Shown here one piece after another: positions 7,961 to 15,901 of a stretch of DNA of 22,993 bases. Each line of letters opens with the position of its first letter. Position 1 is the first letter of the stretch. This DNA comes from a virus. A model generated the notes under the pieces. That model did no database searches and was not told the DNA's origin. It was given only the letters and a program-made list of their open reading frames with translations. The translations under genes were made by a program, and so were the position numbers. Location: positions 7,005-29,997 of the IMG/VR virus record IMGVR_UViG_3300030090_000019; one strand, given 5' to 3'.

Positions 7961-8298
7961 GCAGTGTAGCCCTCACTCATAAATATATTACCCTCTAAAT
8001 AGTATTCTTTTAACCCATTCGTATCTGTAAGTAATACATCATATTTTAAAAGATTTGGAGAAAAAGTAGCAGTCTGCGTATCTGTAAGTGCTAAATCAAT
8101 TATTCCAGTAGCCCTATTTGTATATGTAACCCCAAAATCAGCATATTTTGTGGTACGAGTTTCTTCCCAAACCTGTGCTTCCACAGTATATCCTGTTAAA
8201 TCTATTGCAGCATTATTTGAATCTTTAAAGACAAGCTGGAAATTATGATCTGACCTTCTTTGAACGGTCATATTGTACGTTCCAGGGGTGATTGCCAT
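7957..8298 (-). CDS. BppU-like tail/baseplate accessory protein
   Basis: A 113-residue all-beta-looking protein: TYNMTVQRRSDHNFQLVFKD, then AAIDLTGYTVEAQVWEE, then a C-terminal half with DLALTDTQTATF and YDVLLTDTNGLKEYYLEG. The pattern of a basic/aromatic strand, a D-L-T-G-Y turn and a closing strand recalls the N-terminal domain of phage baseplate upper proteins (BppU family) that link receptor-binding proteins to the tail. The start codon overlaps the previous stop by one base (TAATG). The family call rests on pattern memory only. Confidence 0.62.
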   Translation of the reverse strand: MAITPGTYNMTVQRRSDHNFQLVFKDSNNAAIDLTGYTVEAQVWEETRTTKYADFGVTYTNRATGIIDLALTDTQTATFSPNLLKYDVLLTDTNGLKEYYLEGNIFMSEGYTA

Positions 8299-8558
8299 TA
8301 GCTGTATGGAGATGTGCCTAGTATATCAGTTTTCCATTGTGCTTTAAGAGTATCTGCATCACTAGCAGCAGCAATTCCAGAATCAGCAGGGGCATCTCTT
8401 AATGCCTGTTTTTTAGTAACAATATCTGTTGTTGATGTACCAGTTTCTTGTGCTTTTTGAAATTCAATGTCAAGAGCTTCAAGCAAAGGCTTTCTTGCAA
8501 CTCTAATTTTATTTTTGTGAATTTCTCTGGCTTTCGCCATGTCTATACCGAATCCCAT
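8298..8558 (-). CDS. Small helical protein, probable fibre-assembly helper
   Basis: An 86-residue helical protein with AKAREIHKNKIRVARKPLLE, then ALDIEFQKAQETG, KKQALRDAPADSGI and a C-terminal LKAQWKTDILG. From memory this pattern (alanine/arginine helices plus KQALRDxPAD) is common in phage proteins next to fibre genes and in DUF4376-type fibre assembly helpers. No enzymatic residues are visible. A second ATG at residue 7 (8540) is a possible alternative start. Its position between two small beta-rich fibre-related proteins fits a chaperone role, which is inference. Confidence 0.65.
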   Translation of the reverse strand: MGFGIDMAKAREIHKNKIRVARKPLLEALDIEFQKAQETGTSTTDIVTKKQALRDAPADSGIAAASDADTLKAQWKTDILGTSPYS

Positions 8559-8562
8559 AATT

Positions 8563-8763
8563 TTAAGGTGTGTAAGTCCAAGCGTTCCTAAACGATGTAT
8601 CTGTAGGAAGAGCAGTTTTCTCTATAATATAAGATGTTTTACCCGATGGCACATCTTTAGCTTGTATTTGCTCAACAGTTAAAGGACAATTATCTGCTGG
8701 ACATACAATACACAAATTTCCTTCATCATCTGTGTATACAATTCTTTTATCTGAATTAGCCAT
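8563..8763 (-). CDS. Small fibre-region protein of unknown function
   Basis: A 66-residue protein: KRIVYTDDEGNLCIVCPADN, then PLTVEQIQAKDVPSGKTSYI and LPTDTSFRNAWTY. Variants of this protein (an N-terminal xRIxYTxxxG strand, an IxAKDVP segment and a terminal FRNAW motif) recur next to tail fibre genes in unrelated phages, as far as I recall, without a known function. Here it has three Cys (CIVCPADNC), more than I expect for the family. It sits 4 bases upstream of the probable assembly helper. Confidence 0.65.
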   Translation of the reverse strand: MANSDKRIVYTDDEGNLCIVCPADNCPLTVEQIQAKDVPSGKTSYIIEKTALPTDTSFRNAWTYTP

Positions 8764-8785
8764 AAGTTTTTCTTTTTATTGTACC

Positions 8786-9181
8786 TTAAGGTCTAAATAC
8801 GACAACACACACCCTAGGTTGGTCGTCCGCTTGACCATCGTCCATATCTGCTGTTCCGACATAAACATAGGCAACATTTTTATTTAGAATAAAAGGAGTG
8901 TTATCAATATCGTCTAATCCGTCTGAATAGGTATCTCTGTTAATACCTGACGTTCCAACTGAAATGTAATTTGTGTCAGCAAAAGAAGTAGAAAAGCTAA
9001 CTGTGTAATTTCCATTTGACCTATGAGTAACACTGCTGACGTTATAGCTAGTAACGATACTCGTAGAACCTGCTGCTGTAAATTCAACGGCAGCTTTAGC
9101 TATGCCATCTGATAATTGCGATGGGGTAATGCTATTACCTCCGCTTGTATCTTGGATTGTACCGACTTTAATTGTTGACAT
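8786..9181 (-). CDS. Small fibre-like protein, MSTIKVGTI type
   Basis: A 131-residue beta-rich protein that begins MSTIKVGTIQDTSGGNSIT, an N-terminal tag common in marine phage tail proteins. The C-terminal domain (about 30-131) has NGNYTVSFSTSFADTNYISV and ends DDQPRVCVVVFRP. It is paralogous in layout to the next gene upstream: both have the MST[IL]xVGTI tag, a (N/T)GxYTxxFxxxxxDxNY core and a C-terminus ending VxxFR. A short receptor-recognition or tail-surface protein is likely. The next gene in the operon starts after an AT-rich 22-base gap containing a CCTTAAGG palindrome. Confidence 0.72.
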   Translation of the reverse strand: MSTIKVGTIQDTSGGNSITPSQLSDGIAKAAVEFTAAGSTSIVTSYNVSSVTHRSNGNYTVSFSTSFADTNYISVGTSGINRDTYSDGLDDIDNTPFILNKNVAYVYVGTADMDDGQADDQPRVCVVVFRP

Positions 9182-9183
9182 AG

Positions 9184-9564
9184 TTATCTAAAAACAGCAA
9201 AGTAACCGCCACCACAATCTCTGTGGTCATTACTATAATACTTAGTTTCTATGGTATAACCTGATGTTGCTAAAGTATTTGAAAAACTAGCTACTGTCCT
9301 ATTTGAATCATTAATATCTCCAACTCCCATGATAAGAGCATAATTACCATCTGGCATACTATTTGTAAAAGCCATAGTATATTTTCCAGTTTGAACGTCA
9401 GTAATGCTTGAAAAGTTGAAACTTGCTCTAATAGAAGCTGTACCTTCTCCGTTTACATTTGCCCAAGCAAGGGCTATCATTCCTTTTTCAACACCCGAAC
9501 TGTTTTGAAATACTGGTGCTGCGGAAGATGTACTTTTAATTGTACCGACTTGTAAAGTACTCAT
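9184..9564 (-). CDS. Small fibre-like protein, MSTLQVGTI type
   Basis: A 126-residue protein. The tag MSTLQVGTIKSTSSAAPVFQ is followed by a globular beta domain with WANVNGEGTASIRASFNFSS, QTGKYTMAFTNSMPDGNYAL and a terminal DCGGGYFAVFR. The core (W-x-N... tGxYt..F ... DxNY) is a fold I recall from small tail proteins of marine and enteric phages. It is the nearest relative in the window of the following gene, from which it is 2 bases apart, so this looks like a tandem duplication. Its start overlaps the upstream stop as ATGA. Confidence 0.72.
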   Translation of the reverse strand: MSTLQVGTIKSTSSAAPVFQNSSGVEKGMIALAWANVNGEGTASIRASFNFSSITDVQTGKYTMAFTNSMPDGNYALIMGVGDINDSNRTVASFSNTLATSGYTIETKYYSNDHRDCGGGYFAVFR

Positions 9565-9884
9565 GGTTTGGGATTTGCGTCTTTAACTGCTTTTATGTGG
9601 GTTGCCCACGTTCCAGTTGTATCTAGTTTACCAGCAAGCATATCGTCATACAACATACTTAACTGCTCCCTCCAATCTGCATATTTAGGTTCACCGTAAT
9701 ATTGTCTTTTTTGTTGGTATTCTAAATTATCTAATGCAGCCCTAGCTGCATCAACCTTTGTTTGGTCAATAGTTACAGAGTTACCTGTTGAATCAAAAAC
9801 ACCAGAATCATCATCAATTTTTGCACCAGATTTGGCAAAAACGTCTGGGTAAGCTTTTCTTATAGCTGCGTGGTCGTAACCCAT
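9561..9884 (-). CDS. Probable tail fibre assembly chaperone-like protein
   Basis: I choose the ATG at 9884, giving 107 residues (MGYDHAAIRKAYPDVFAKSG onwards), rather than an upstream ATG at 9914: the 9884 ATG overlaps the previous TAA as TAATG and has a GGAGG 10 bases before it. The N-terminus carries AIRKAYPDV. The C-terminus has ADWREQLSMLYDDMLAGKLD and HIKAVKDANPKP, like the 'YxxQLDxLYxD...IKxVKxxYPK' tail seen in many phage fibre-region helper proteins. The middle resembles short predicted helices. A fibre chaperone or cap role is inferred from this motif and from its position between two fibre-like genes. Confidence 0.68.
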   Translation of the reverse strand: MGYDHAAIRKAYPDVFAKSGAKIDDDSGVFDSTGNSVTIDQTKVDAARAALDNLEYQQKRQYYGEPKYADWREQLSMLYDDMLAGKLDTTGTWATHIKAVKDANPKP

Positions 9885-10408
9885 TACGTTGAAACCTCCA
9901 TAACTGTGCAACAAGAGGCGTACCTACCTAAGTGGCTTGAATTACTGTCACCGTCAGTTCTGTTTAAGTATGCAGTAAGCGTTCCATTTTCATTATGGCC
10001 TATTGTAAAACCATAAGTTAAAGTTGACGTTGTATTTGGTGAGTCTAAAAATGTCATTACTACAGGGGTAGGAGAAGAACTATTCGTTGATGAACCACCG
10101 CTTGTTCTTCTACTTCTACTACCATCAGCATCACCAATACAGATTGACGTACTGCCCCTTTTCATAGTGAAATTTCTACCATGTGTTGTATTTAAACCCA
10201 TTTCTGCCGTAACCATAAAAAGTATTTTGCTGCTAGAACTTTGTGGAGTTATTGTTACAGGCACAAGTATGTCGGACTCTACACCTTGACCAAGTGACTG
10301 TGAAAATACGCTTGTCCTTATTGCTTGTTTTATTTGAATAATTCCACCACTAGCACCAGAAGGTAGACCGCCTCTTGGAATTATACTGTCAACTTTTAAT
10401 TGGCTCAT
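9884..10408 (-). CDS. Fibre-like tail protein, MSQLKVDSI type
   Basis: A 174-residue protein. It begins MSQLKVDSIIPRGGLPSGAS, a variant of the MSxxxVxxI tag of the two downstream genes, followed by a Gly-rich hinge. The domain that follows (about 25-174) is beta-rich with VPVTITPQSSSSKILFMVTA, GRNFTMKRGSTSICIG, PVVMTFLDSP and a C-terminal TVMEVST. This SSSKILxxV...xxxxRxxTxxxxG core is very common in marine phage tail proteins; the usual annotation is hypothetical or tail fibre. It ends YASCCTVMEVST with two adjacent Cys. A role at the tail surface is likely, with an unknown ligand. Confidence 0.72.
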   Translation of the reverse strand: MSQLKVDSIIPRGGLPSGASGGIIQIKQAIRTSVFSQSLGQGVESDILVPVTITPQSSSSKILFMVTAEMGLNTTHGRNFTMKRGSTSICIGDADGSRSRRTSGGSSTNSSSPTPVVMTFLDSPNTTSTLTYGFTIGHNENGTLTAYLNRTDGDSNSSHLGRYASCCTVMEVST

Positions 10409-10411
10409 AAT

Positions 10412-11170
10412 TTAAACAACTGTCCAAGTTTCACCAGATCCAACGGTAACTGTTACTCCTGATTGTATAGTAATTGGACCAAAGCTGCCAGCATTTTTAC
10501 CATTTGTGATTGTATAGTTACTTGTGACTGTTTGATTATTTTCCCAAAATATTCCTTGACTAGCACCACCAGCTACACCCCAACTTAATGTTCCCGATCC
10601 ATTAGAAACTAAAGCGTACCCTGCAACTGGTGTATCTGTGGCAGGTAAGGTCAAGGTAAAACTACTAGAAATAGTACCTGGTGCCGATAAACCTATGTAA
10701 TGTGAGCTATCAGCATCAGCAAATCTAAGATTATTTTGTAGTTGCAGAGTGATGCCATCAGAATCAAAAAACATTTGCTCTGCACCACCCGTACTTAAAC
10801 CAATTTTATTAGCAGCTTTTCTAAATAATCCTGTGTCTGGATCTGTGTCAAAACTTAATGCAGGAGTAGAGGCACTATTGGAGTCATCAATCTTTAAAAC
10901 TCCTGTCATTGTGCCGCCTGCTCTAGGCAACAGACCTAAATTATCACTATTTATACTTCCTATTTCTGTAAAACCATTGTTTGAACTATTCCTAACTTTT
11001 AATATGTTTGATGTGGTATTTAAAAAAGTCATACCAGCTACACATTGACTTGCGGCTAGATCAGAAGATTTAGAATTATTGGATTGGATCGCAGCAAAAA
11101 CATTATTAAGGTCGATTCTTACATTCGCCCCAGAAGCATTTTCGATTGTGTAGTTTGTAACGTCAGCCAC
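10412..11170 (-). CDS. Tail fibre protein, 252 residues, GTG start
   Basis: The protein starts VADVTNYTIENASGANVRID (GTG read as Met), a well-known start for cyanophage and other marine phage fibres. After that come AAIQSNNSKSS, LPRAGGTMTGVLKIDDS, DPDTGLFRKAANKIGL and TLPATDTPVAGYALVSN, the usual order for this fibre family. The last 45 residues (NQTVTSNYTITNGKNA ... ITIQSGVTVTVGSGETWTVV) repeat the C-terminal tip of the 1266-residue fibre. It is the first gene after J, the position of lambda side-fibre genes. The GTG has a GGAGG about 16 bases upstream, further than ideal. Confidence 0.82.
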   Translation of the reverse strand: MADVTNYTIENASGANVRIDLNNVFAAIQSNNSKSSDLAASQCVAGMTFLNTTSNILKVRNSSNNGFTEIGSINSDNLGLLPRAGGTMTGVLKIDDSNSASTPALSFDTDPDTGLFRKAANKIGLSTGGAEQMFFDSDGITLQLQNNLRFADADSSHYIGLSAPGTISSSFTLTLPATDTPVAGYALVSNGSGTLSWGVAGGASQGIFWENNQTVTSNYTITNGKNAGSFGPITIQSGVTVTVGSGETWTVV

Positions 11171-11194
11171 AGTTAAATACTATTTTCCTCCATG

Positions 11195-14100
11195 TTACCC
11201 TCCTTTGCCGAAACCAACAGCACTGTAGGTAAAGTTCCTATCAATACTAGCATCACTTGAGTTTTTAAAGTGAACTGTAAAGCCAGTTCCAGATATACTA
11301 CTGAGTTCAAAATAATCTCCTGTTGCCATGTTTTGTGGAGAGATATTAACAGAAGGTAAGAAGTTATTTAGATTGCCTAGTGCAGACGTTCCAACAAAGA
11401 ATGGTGCTGTAAATGTTACTGCTTTAGCTCCTGCTCCTGATGCAATAACAGTAGATTGTTCTGTTCTAGACGGCATAGATGCTGTATATCCTGCTTGCTG
11501 TAAATTCATATTTTGTGCAACGTCATTTGTATTGAGAGTAATTCTGAATTGAAATCCTCTGCCTTTAAATGTTCCGTTAGCGAAGTCATTGAAATCTGTA
11601 TATGAACTCATATCAGTAGAAGTTCGTACAGCTATTTTTGCGTTTGCATCATTAGCAGTTGCTCCATCAAAGTCTGTCCATGTATCTATCAACTCAGTTC
11701 TGTTATCGAATAAGTCACTTGTATAAAAACCTTCTCCACTAAAATGTCTCTTTAAGACAAGTGAGAATGTACCTCCAAGATCAAGAGTATCTACAAAGTC
11801 ATACGTTCCAGTAGCATTTGCACTTGGATTGGTAAGGATTAGGCCACCTTTGGAACCGTCATACTGTACGTTAGATTTGGTTCCGTTGAAGGGTGTTCCA
11901 TCTGTATCTTCTCTATCAGTTTTTACAGTTATAGAGTCAAGAATATCAACAAGAGATAAAGATACTTTTGCTTCTGTTGGACTAAATCTACCTCCGTCAT
12001 CTTGGAACTTTAAGAGATATGTGCCAGGTAGAGCAGGAGCTATAACATCAGTTGAGTTACCAGCTACAGCCTCAATTACATCTTGTGAAGCCTGAAAATT
12101 TGCAGAACCTAGTGCAAGATTTGAGTGTCTGACATAAACTCGACCACCGTGTAAAACGTCTATTGCAAGTGCTTGATTAAAACTAAGTCTGACAAACTGT
12201 TCATTTATAGGCTCTATTGTTAGGTTGGTAACATTCTCTGGTAAGGCAGTTTTACCTTCTGCAACAAAAGTCGTGCTTGTAAATTGAGAAGATAATTCTA
12301 AACTTGCATTATAAGAAAATACTTGAATCTCATAAGTACCTTTGACTGTATCTAAAATCTCAAAGTCACTACTAAATACAATTTGGGAAACATAGTTACC
12401 ATTTTCTATTTTGTAGTTAACAAGATATTGAGTAACTCCTTGTACTGGCTGCCAATCAATAATTAATTTACTTCTAGCAATATTATTTATAACAACTGTT
12501 TTTTCTGTAACTGTTAGAGCACTTGGAGGACTAGCTGGTTGGTTTAGTATGGATATAGTTCTTACAGGTAAAGCAGTTCCATTTTCAATAAAATTATATT
12601 TACCTTCAACGTAAGACAGACCTGAAATTATGTAGTTTATATCGTCTTGCTCTTCTACCTGTATAACTCTAAATAGCTGAGTCTGTAATGTAGTGCTTGA
12701 TATAAGATAGGGGGAGTTTGCGAGTGGTGCTGATGAAAACGCAGAAGCGGTTGTTCCATCTGGTTTTGTAACACTATTAACAGTAATAACTGGACTCGTC
12801 ATATTAGAAATAACGCCTACCTCAACTGTTCCGTCACCTAAAATAACGCTGATAGTTGGATTGTCATTTGGGTCAGGTAAAGTTGTTTGTGCAGCAGCAT
12901 CAATAGTTATTTCAGTGGTTGTTGCAGATAAAATACGACCACCCCTTCTAGCACCTGCTCTTACTGGATCGTTTATTGCTATTACAGAGCCAGGTCGTAC
13001 AACAATTCCTGCGTCTATTGAAGTTGAGAATGTAACTGTTTCAGACTCATTTTGTTCAGCGAAGAGGATTGCACGGCCCAATCTCGCAGCCTGGTTACGG
13101 GAGGTACACGCAAATGCTTTTACTTGCTTAATAATTGTGCCTAGCTTACTTATGGCGGTGCTATCTTCCACGACTTCAAAATCCACTTCCTTTGAATCCA
13201 TGTTGAAATAACTGACAGAGACAACGCTATGTCTAGTTTTTAAGCTGCTTCCTGAGTACGCAAAACCTCCTTCGCCTACGTTGGCTAAATTAAATAAATA
13301 ACTTGCTGATGTTTCTTTATCTTGAGCTATTGTAATTGAACCAGCAGACCAAATAGGCATACATCTCATCACACCAGATAATTCATTTATTGCTGCAAAT
13401 GCTTCTTTAGGACTCTGAATATTTACATTACAACTGAATCTAGCTTCTTTAGTTCCTGATCCTGTACCGTCATCTACTAATTCGTTTGCATATTTACTGG
13501 CAGCTACAAAACTAAATAAATCTAAATTACTATCAGTAACGTGATCCCCCAGACCGTACCTTGTGTTTGTGAGAAGGTCGAGTAAGCACATTGAAGGGCA
13601 GTTGGTGTAAACAGCAGCACCCATTACTCCATTAAATATATAACCACTTGGATAAATAATTCTGCCAGTTTGTATATCAACAGTAGGTGTACCAGAGCTA
13701 TTAGCCCCTGCTCCTGGGATTCTTACTTTTACTCCTCTAATTCGGTATTTTCTTGTAGGAATACGACTAAATTGTTTACTATCTAAACGAAGAGCAACGT
13801 AAGCACTGTTGGCGTATGTTGAACTGTTATCTATAACTTCTTGAAGGCTAGTAAATTGAAAAGCATTTACTCTTTGTTCACTGGAACTGTCTATTGTATT
13901 GCGAATTACTCTTATTTTTGCTGTTGTAAAACCACTTGTTAATTCGATTCTGTGATCTCTTGCATAAGCATCTCCAGTTCTACCACTAACGGAGCTTTCA
14001 ATTTTAGTTACAAAACCACCTGTATCATGTTCGACCTGTATTTTATAGGAAACTGTATCTCCTCTAATATCTCCATCATCTTCTAATACTTGTATTTGAG

Positions 14101-14587
14101 GCCAAGTTAAAGTAACAATGACAGCATCTACATCTGTATTTGATATTTCTCTAGTGACTGAGCCTGTAATTCCTCCACTATTTGTTCCATCAGAATTTTC
14201 AACTGTGACTCCAACAGAAGTAGGTGACCTGCTTTCAGCAGGAATACCACTCATTGCAGTTTGATTTGACGTTCCAAACTTAGATTTGAAGGTTACATCT
14301 CTAAAATTAAAATCTTCATCTGAAGGGTTGGTACTATCAGCATCAGAAGCAAGTATCGAAGTATCATCGAGAAACACATCTTTTAAACTTGCATTTTGAT
14401 ACGCTGTACTGCCTTTACTACGTTCTTCTTTTGAAGCACTAGCAAAGCCTTCTATTTCTCCTTCCGAAATTAAATCTTGAACAGTAGCGAAGCTCCTACT
14501 ATGTAAAGTATCAGGAGCACGATAAGGAGGTGGGGGTGGTTTTGGTGGGCCTCCTGCTCCTCTAATAATTTTAGTTTCGTCTGTCAT
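11195..14587 (-). CDS. J: Central tail hub / host specificity protein (lambda gpJ-like)
   Basis: A 1130-residue protein. The N-terminus has a Pro-rich patch (PPKPPPPPYRAPDTLHSRS) followed by ATVQDLISEGEIEGF at about 35-48, a hallmark of the gpJ family. The tail-hub region continues to about 670, with SVSGRTGDAYARDHRIELTS and GRIIYPSGYIFNGV. At about 680-870 there are two fibronectin type III-like modules (PASPPSALTV ..., ALPENVTNLTIEPINEQFVR ...). The C-terminal third is beta-rich and probably projects from the tip. gpJ-type proteins form the trimeric hub at the tail tip, contact the receptor and open the path for DNA. It overlaps gpI by four bases. I cannot map the receptor-binding part precisely. 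Confidence 0.9.
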   Translation of the reverse strand: MTDETKIIRGAGGPPKPPPPPYRAPDTLHSRSFATVQDLISEGEIEGFASASKEERSKGSTAYQNASLKDVFLDDTSILASDADSTNPSDEDFNFRDVTFKSKFGTSNQTAMSGIPAESRSPTSVGVTVENSDGTNSGGITGSVTREISNTDVDAVIVTLTWPQIQVLEDDGDIRGDTVSYKIQVEHDTGGFVTKIESSVSGRTGDAYARDHRIELTSGFTTAKIRVIRNTIDSSSEQRVNAFQFTSLQEVIDNSSTYANSAYVALRLDSKQFSRIPTRKYRIRGVKVRIPGAGANSSGTPTVDIQTGRIIYPSGYIFNGVMGAAVYTNCPSMCLLDLLTNTRYGLGDHVTDSNLDLFSFVAASKYANELVDDGTGSGTKEARFSCNVNIQSPKEAFAAINELSGVMRCMPIWSAGSITIAQDKETSASYLFNLANVGEGGFAYSGSSLKTRHSVVSVSYFNMDSKEVDFEVVEDSTAISKLGTIIKQVKAFACTSRNQAARLGRAILFAEQNESETVTFSTSIDAGIVVRPGSVIAINDPVRAGARRGGRILSATTTEITIDAAAQTTLPDPNDNPTISVILGDGTVEVGVISNMTSPVITVNSVTKPDGTTASAFSSAPLANSPYLISSTTLQTQLFRVIQVEEQDDINYIISGLSYVEGKYNFIENGTALPVRTISILNQPASPPSALTVTEKTVVINNIARSKLIIDWQPVQGVTQYLVNYKIENGNYVSQIVFSSDFEILDTVKGTYEIQVFSYNASLELSSQFTSTTFVAEGKTALPENVTNLTIEPINEQFVRLSFNQALAIDVLHGGRVYVRHSNLALGSANFQASQDVIEAVAGNSTDVIAPALPGTYLLKFQDDGGRFSPTEAKVSLSLVDILDSITVKTDREDTDGTPFNGTKSNVQYDGSKGGLILTNPSANATGTYDFVDTLDLGGTFSLVLKRHFSGEGFYTSDLFDNRTELIDTWTDFDGATANDANAKIAVRTSTDMSSYTDFNDFANGTFKGRGFQFRITLNTNDVAQNMNLQQAGYTASMPSRTEQSTVIASGAGAKAVTFTAPFFVGTSALGNLNNFLPSVNISPQNMATGDYFELSSISGTGFTVHFKNSSDASIDRNFTYSAVGFGKGG

Positions 14588-15210
14588 GCTTCAACCTGAT
14601 TAGTGTCAATCGCTGCACTTATTACAACACTTCCTGTAATTATTTCACCGTAAACTATTGGAACGGGAGTACCTGCTCTTGATGTATTTTGTACTCCACT
14701 AAAATTAAAAGATAACTGCGGATCTTCTTCCGAACTAAATTTTTGTGGTTCTGGTAGCGGAAACAGAATTTCACTTACACCCATTATTGTTAGACCTACC
14801 CCTAAATTCATCGCCATACTCCCCAAAACAGCACCAAACTTACCTCCTGCAAAAACTAGACCTTCTCCTCCAAACATTTTCAAAGCACCAAATCCTCCTC
14901 CTGCCATTACTGCTCCTGTTATTAAAAGTGCTCCTAGTAATATTTTGCCAAAACCACCTCTACCTGCACCAGCTATAACTGGAATAAAATGAATATCTTG
15001 TTGACCTACAGGATAGTCTAACTCATCTGTACCAATGTTTTCATTACCTACTTTTACCTGATAATATTTTGGACTCATATAAGCTTCTAGTCCTTCAAAG
15101 TTATGGATTAAAAAACTAACAGCTTGAGCTACATTACTAACCTGCACCTCGAACTCTTTGTGTCCGACAAAATTAGCTAACTCTCCATATAGCTTTACTT
15201 TACGAAGCAT
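14584..15210 (-). CDS. I: Tail tip assembly protein (lambda gpI-like)
   Basis: A 208-residue protein. Residues 1-80 have the ubiquitin-like beta-grasp pattern of the family (MLRKVKLYGELANFVGHKEF ... VGQQDIHFIPVIAGAGRGG). A long Gly/Ala/Met hydrophobic stretch follows (about 87-150), then a C-terminal segment PVPIVYGEIITGSVVISAAI. The position between K and J and the 4-base overlap with J fit lambda order. gpI is needed for tip assembly and is processed or lost in the mature lambda tail; its precise chemistry is unknown. Confidence 0.85.
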   Translation of the reverse strand: MLRKVKLYGELANFVGHKEFEVQVSNVAQAVSFLIHNFEGLEAYMSPKYYQVKVGNENIGTDELDYPVGQQDIHFIPVIAGAGRGGFGKILLGALLITGAVMAGGGFGALKMFGGEGLVFAGGKFGAVLGSMAMNLGVGLTIMGVSEILFPLPEPQKFSSEEDPQLSFNFSGVQNTSRAGTPVPIVYGEIITGSVVISAAIDTNQVEA

Positions 15211-15901
15211 AGCGATACCTCTTTCCTGTACATTTTAACAGCCATTCAGAGTAAGGCTCTCTACAAGATAGTCTATCGGTTAAATGGTGAATAACATCTC
15301 CTTCAAAAAATAATGCTACATGATTTAAAGTCGGGTGCAAAATGCTCATAAGCAGTACATCTCCATCTTTTAGTTTTTCTTCTGGCCTAAGTTCTCTAAA
15401 ATTAGTTCGCCAAGCACAGTCCTCAAACAGAGGTTTGTTATTAAATTCTTCAAGTGTTGTAGGTCTTTCCCAATCTCTAAGTTCAATATTCTTTTCCTGC
15501 TTATACCAATCTCTTATTAAACTCCAGCAGTCTGTTATACCCCAAACCCATTGACGACCCAGTAATGGTGGTTTATATCCACATGGTTCTAGATACGCCC
15601 ACTTCTCTGTTTTTGGGTTAACAATGTACCAAGGTAAATTGCTATCTTCGCAGCTAATTTTATCTGCCTGACTAGGATCAGGTGGGGTGATGGGGTGACT
15701 ATGAACTACACCTACTATCTCTCCTGTGTTGTCTGCCTTTACATAATCTTCTGGATCAATAATGAAACATTGATGTTCTGTCATAGAAAGATTACGGCAA
15801 GGATAATAACGCTCTTTACCTTTTATATTTAACAGTAGGCCACAAGATTCCTTCGGATCTTCTCGTTGTGCATGAAGTAATGCTTTATATTTCCAAGTCA
15901 T
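15200..15901 (-). CDS. K: Tail tip peptidase, JAMM plus NlpC/P60 (lambda gpK-like)
   Basis: A 233-residue two-domain protein. The N-terminal JAMM/MPN+ metalloprotease signature is complete: Glu18 (ESCGL), H67-S-H69-P70, Ser77 and Asp80 (HSHPITPPDPSQAD), which would bind Zn. The C-terminal NlpC/P60 domain has the nucleophile Cys125 in TDCWSLIRDWY and the His194 in LNHVALFF, with a following H205-H206. In lambda-like phages this tail tip protein may cut peptidoglycan during DNA entry. It overlaps I by 11 bases and L by four (ATGA). The catalytic residues look intact, so it is probably active. Confidence 0.92.
   Translation of the reverse strand: MTWKYKALLHAQREDPKESCGLLLNIKGKERYYPCRNLSMTEHQCFIIDPEDYVKADNTGEIVGVVHSHPITPPDPSQADKISCEDSNLPWYIVNPKTEKWAYLEPCGYKPPLLGRQWVWGITDCWSLIRDWYKQEKNIELRDWERPTTLEEFNNKPLFEDCAWRTNFRELRPEEKLKDGDVLLMSILHPTLNHVALFFEGDVIHHLTDRLSCREPYSEWLLKCTGKRYRYAS

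Noticed and set aside
8776-8800. CCTTAAGG palindrome between two fibre-region genes
   Set aside because: Only four base pairs per arm and no loop or T tract; too short to support a terminator or an operator.
9885-9914. Upstream ATG for the chaperone-like gene at 9561-9884
   Set aside because: The ATG at 9884 forms a TAATG overlap and has a GGAGG at good distance; the upstream extension only duplicates the end of the previous gene in another frame.
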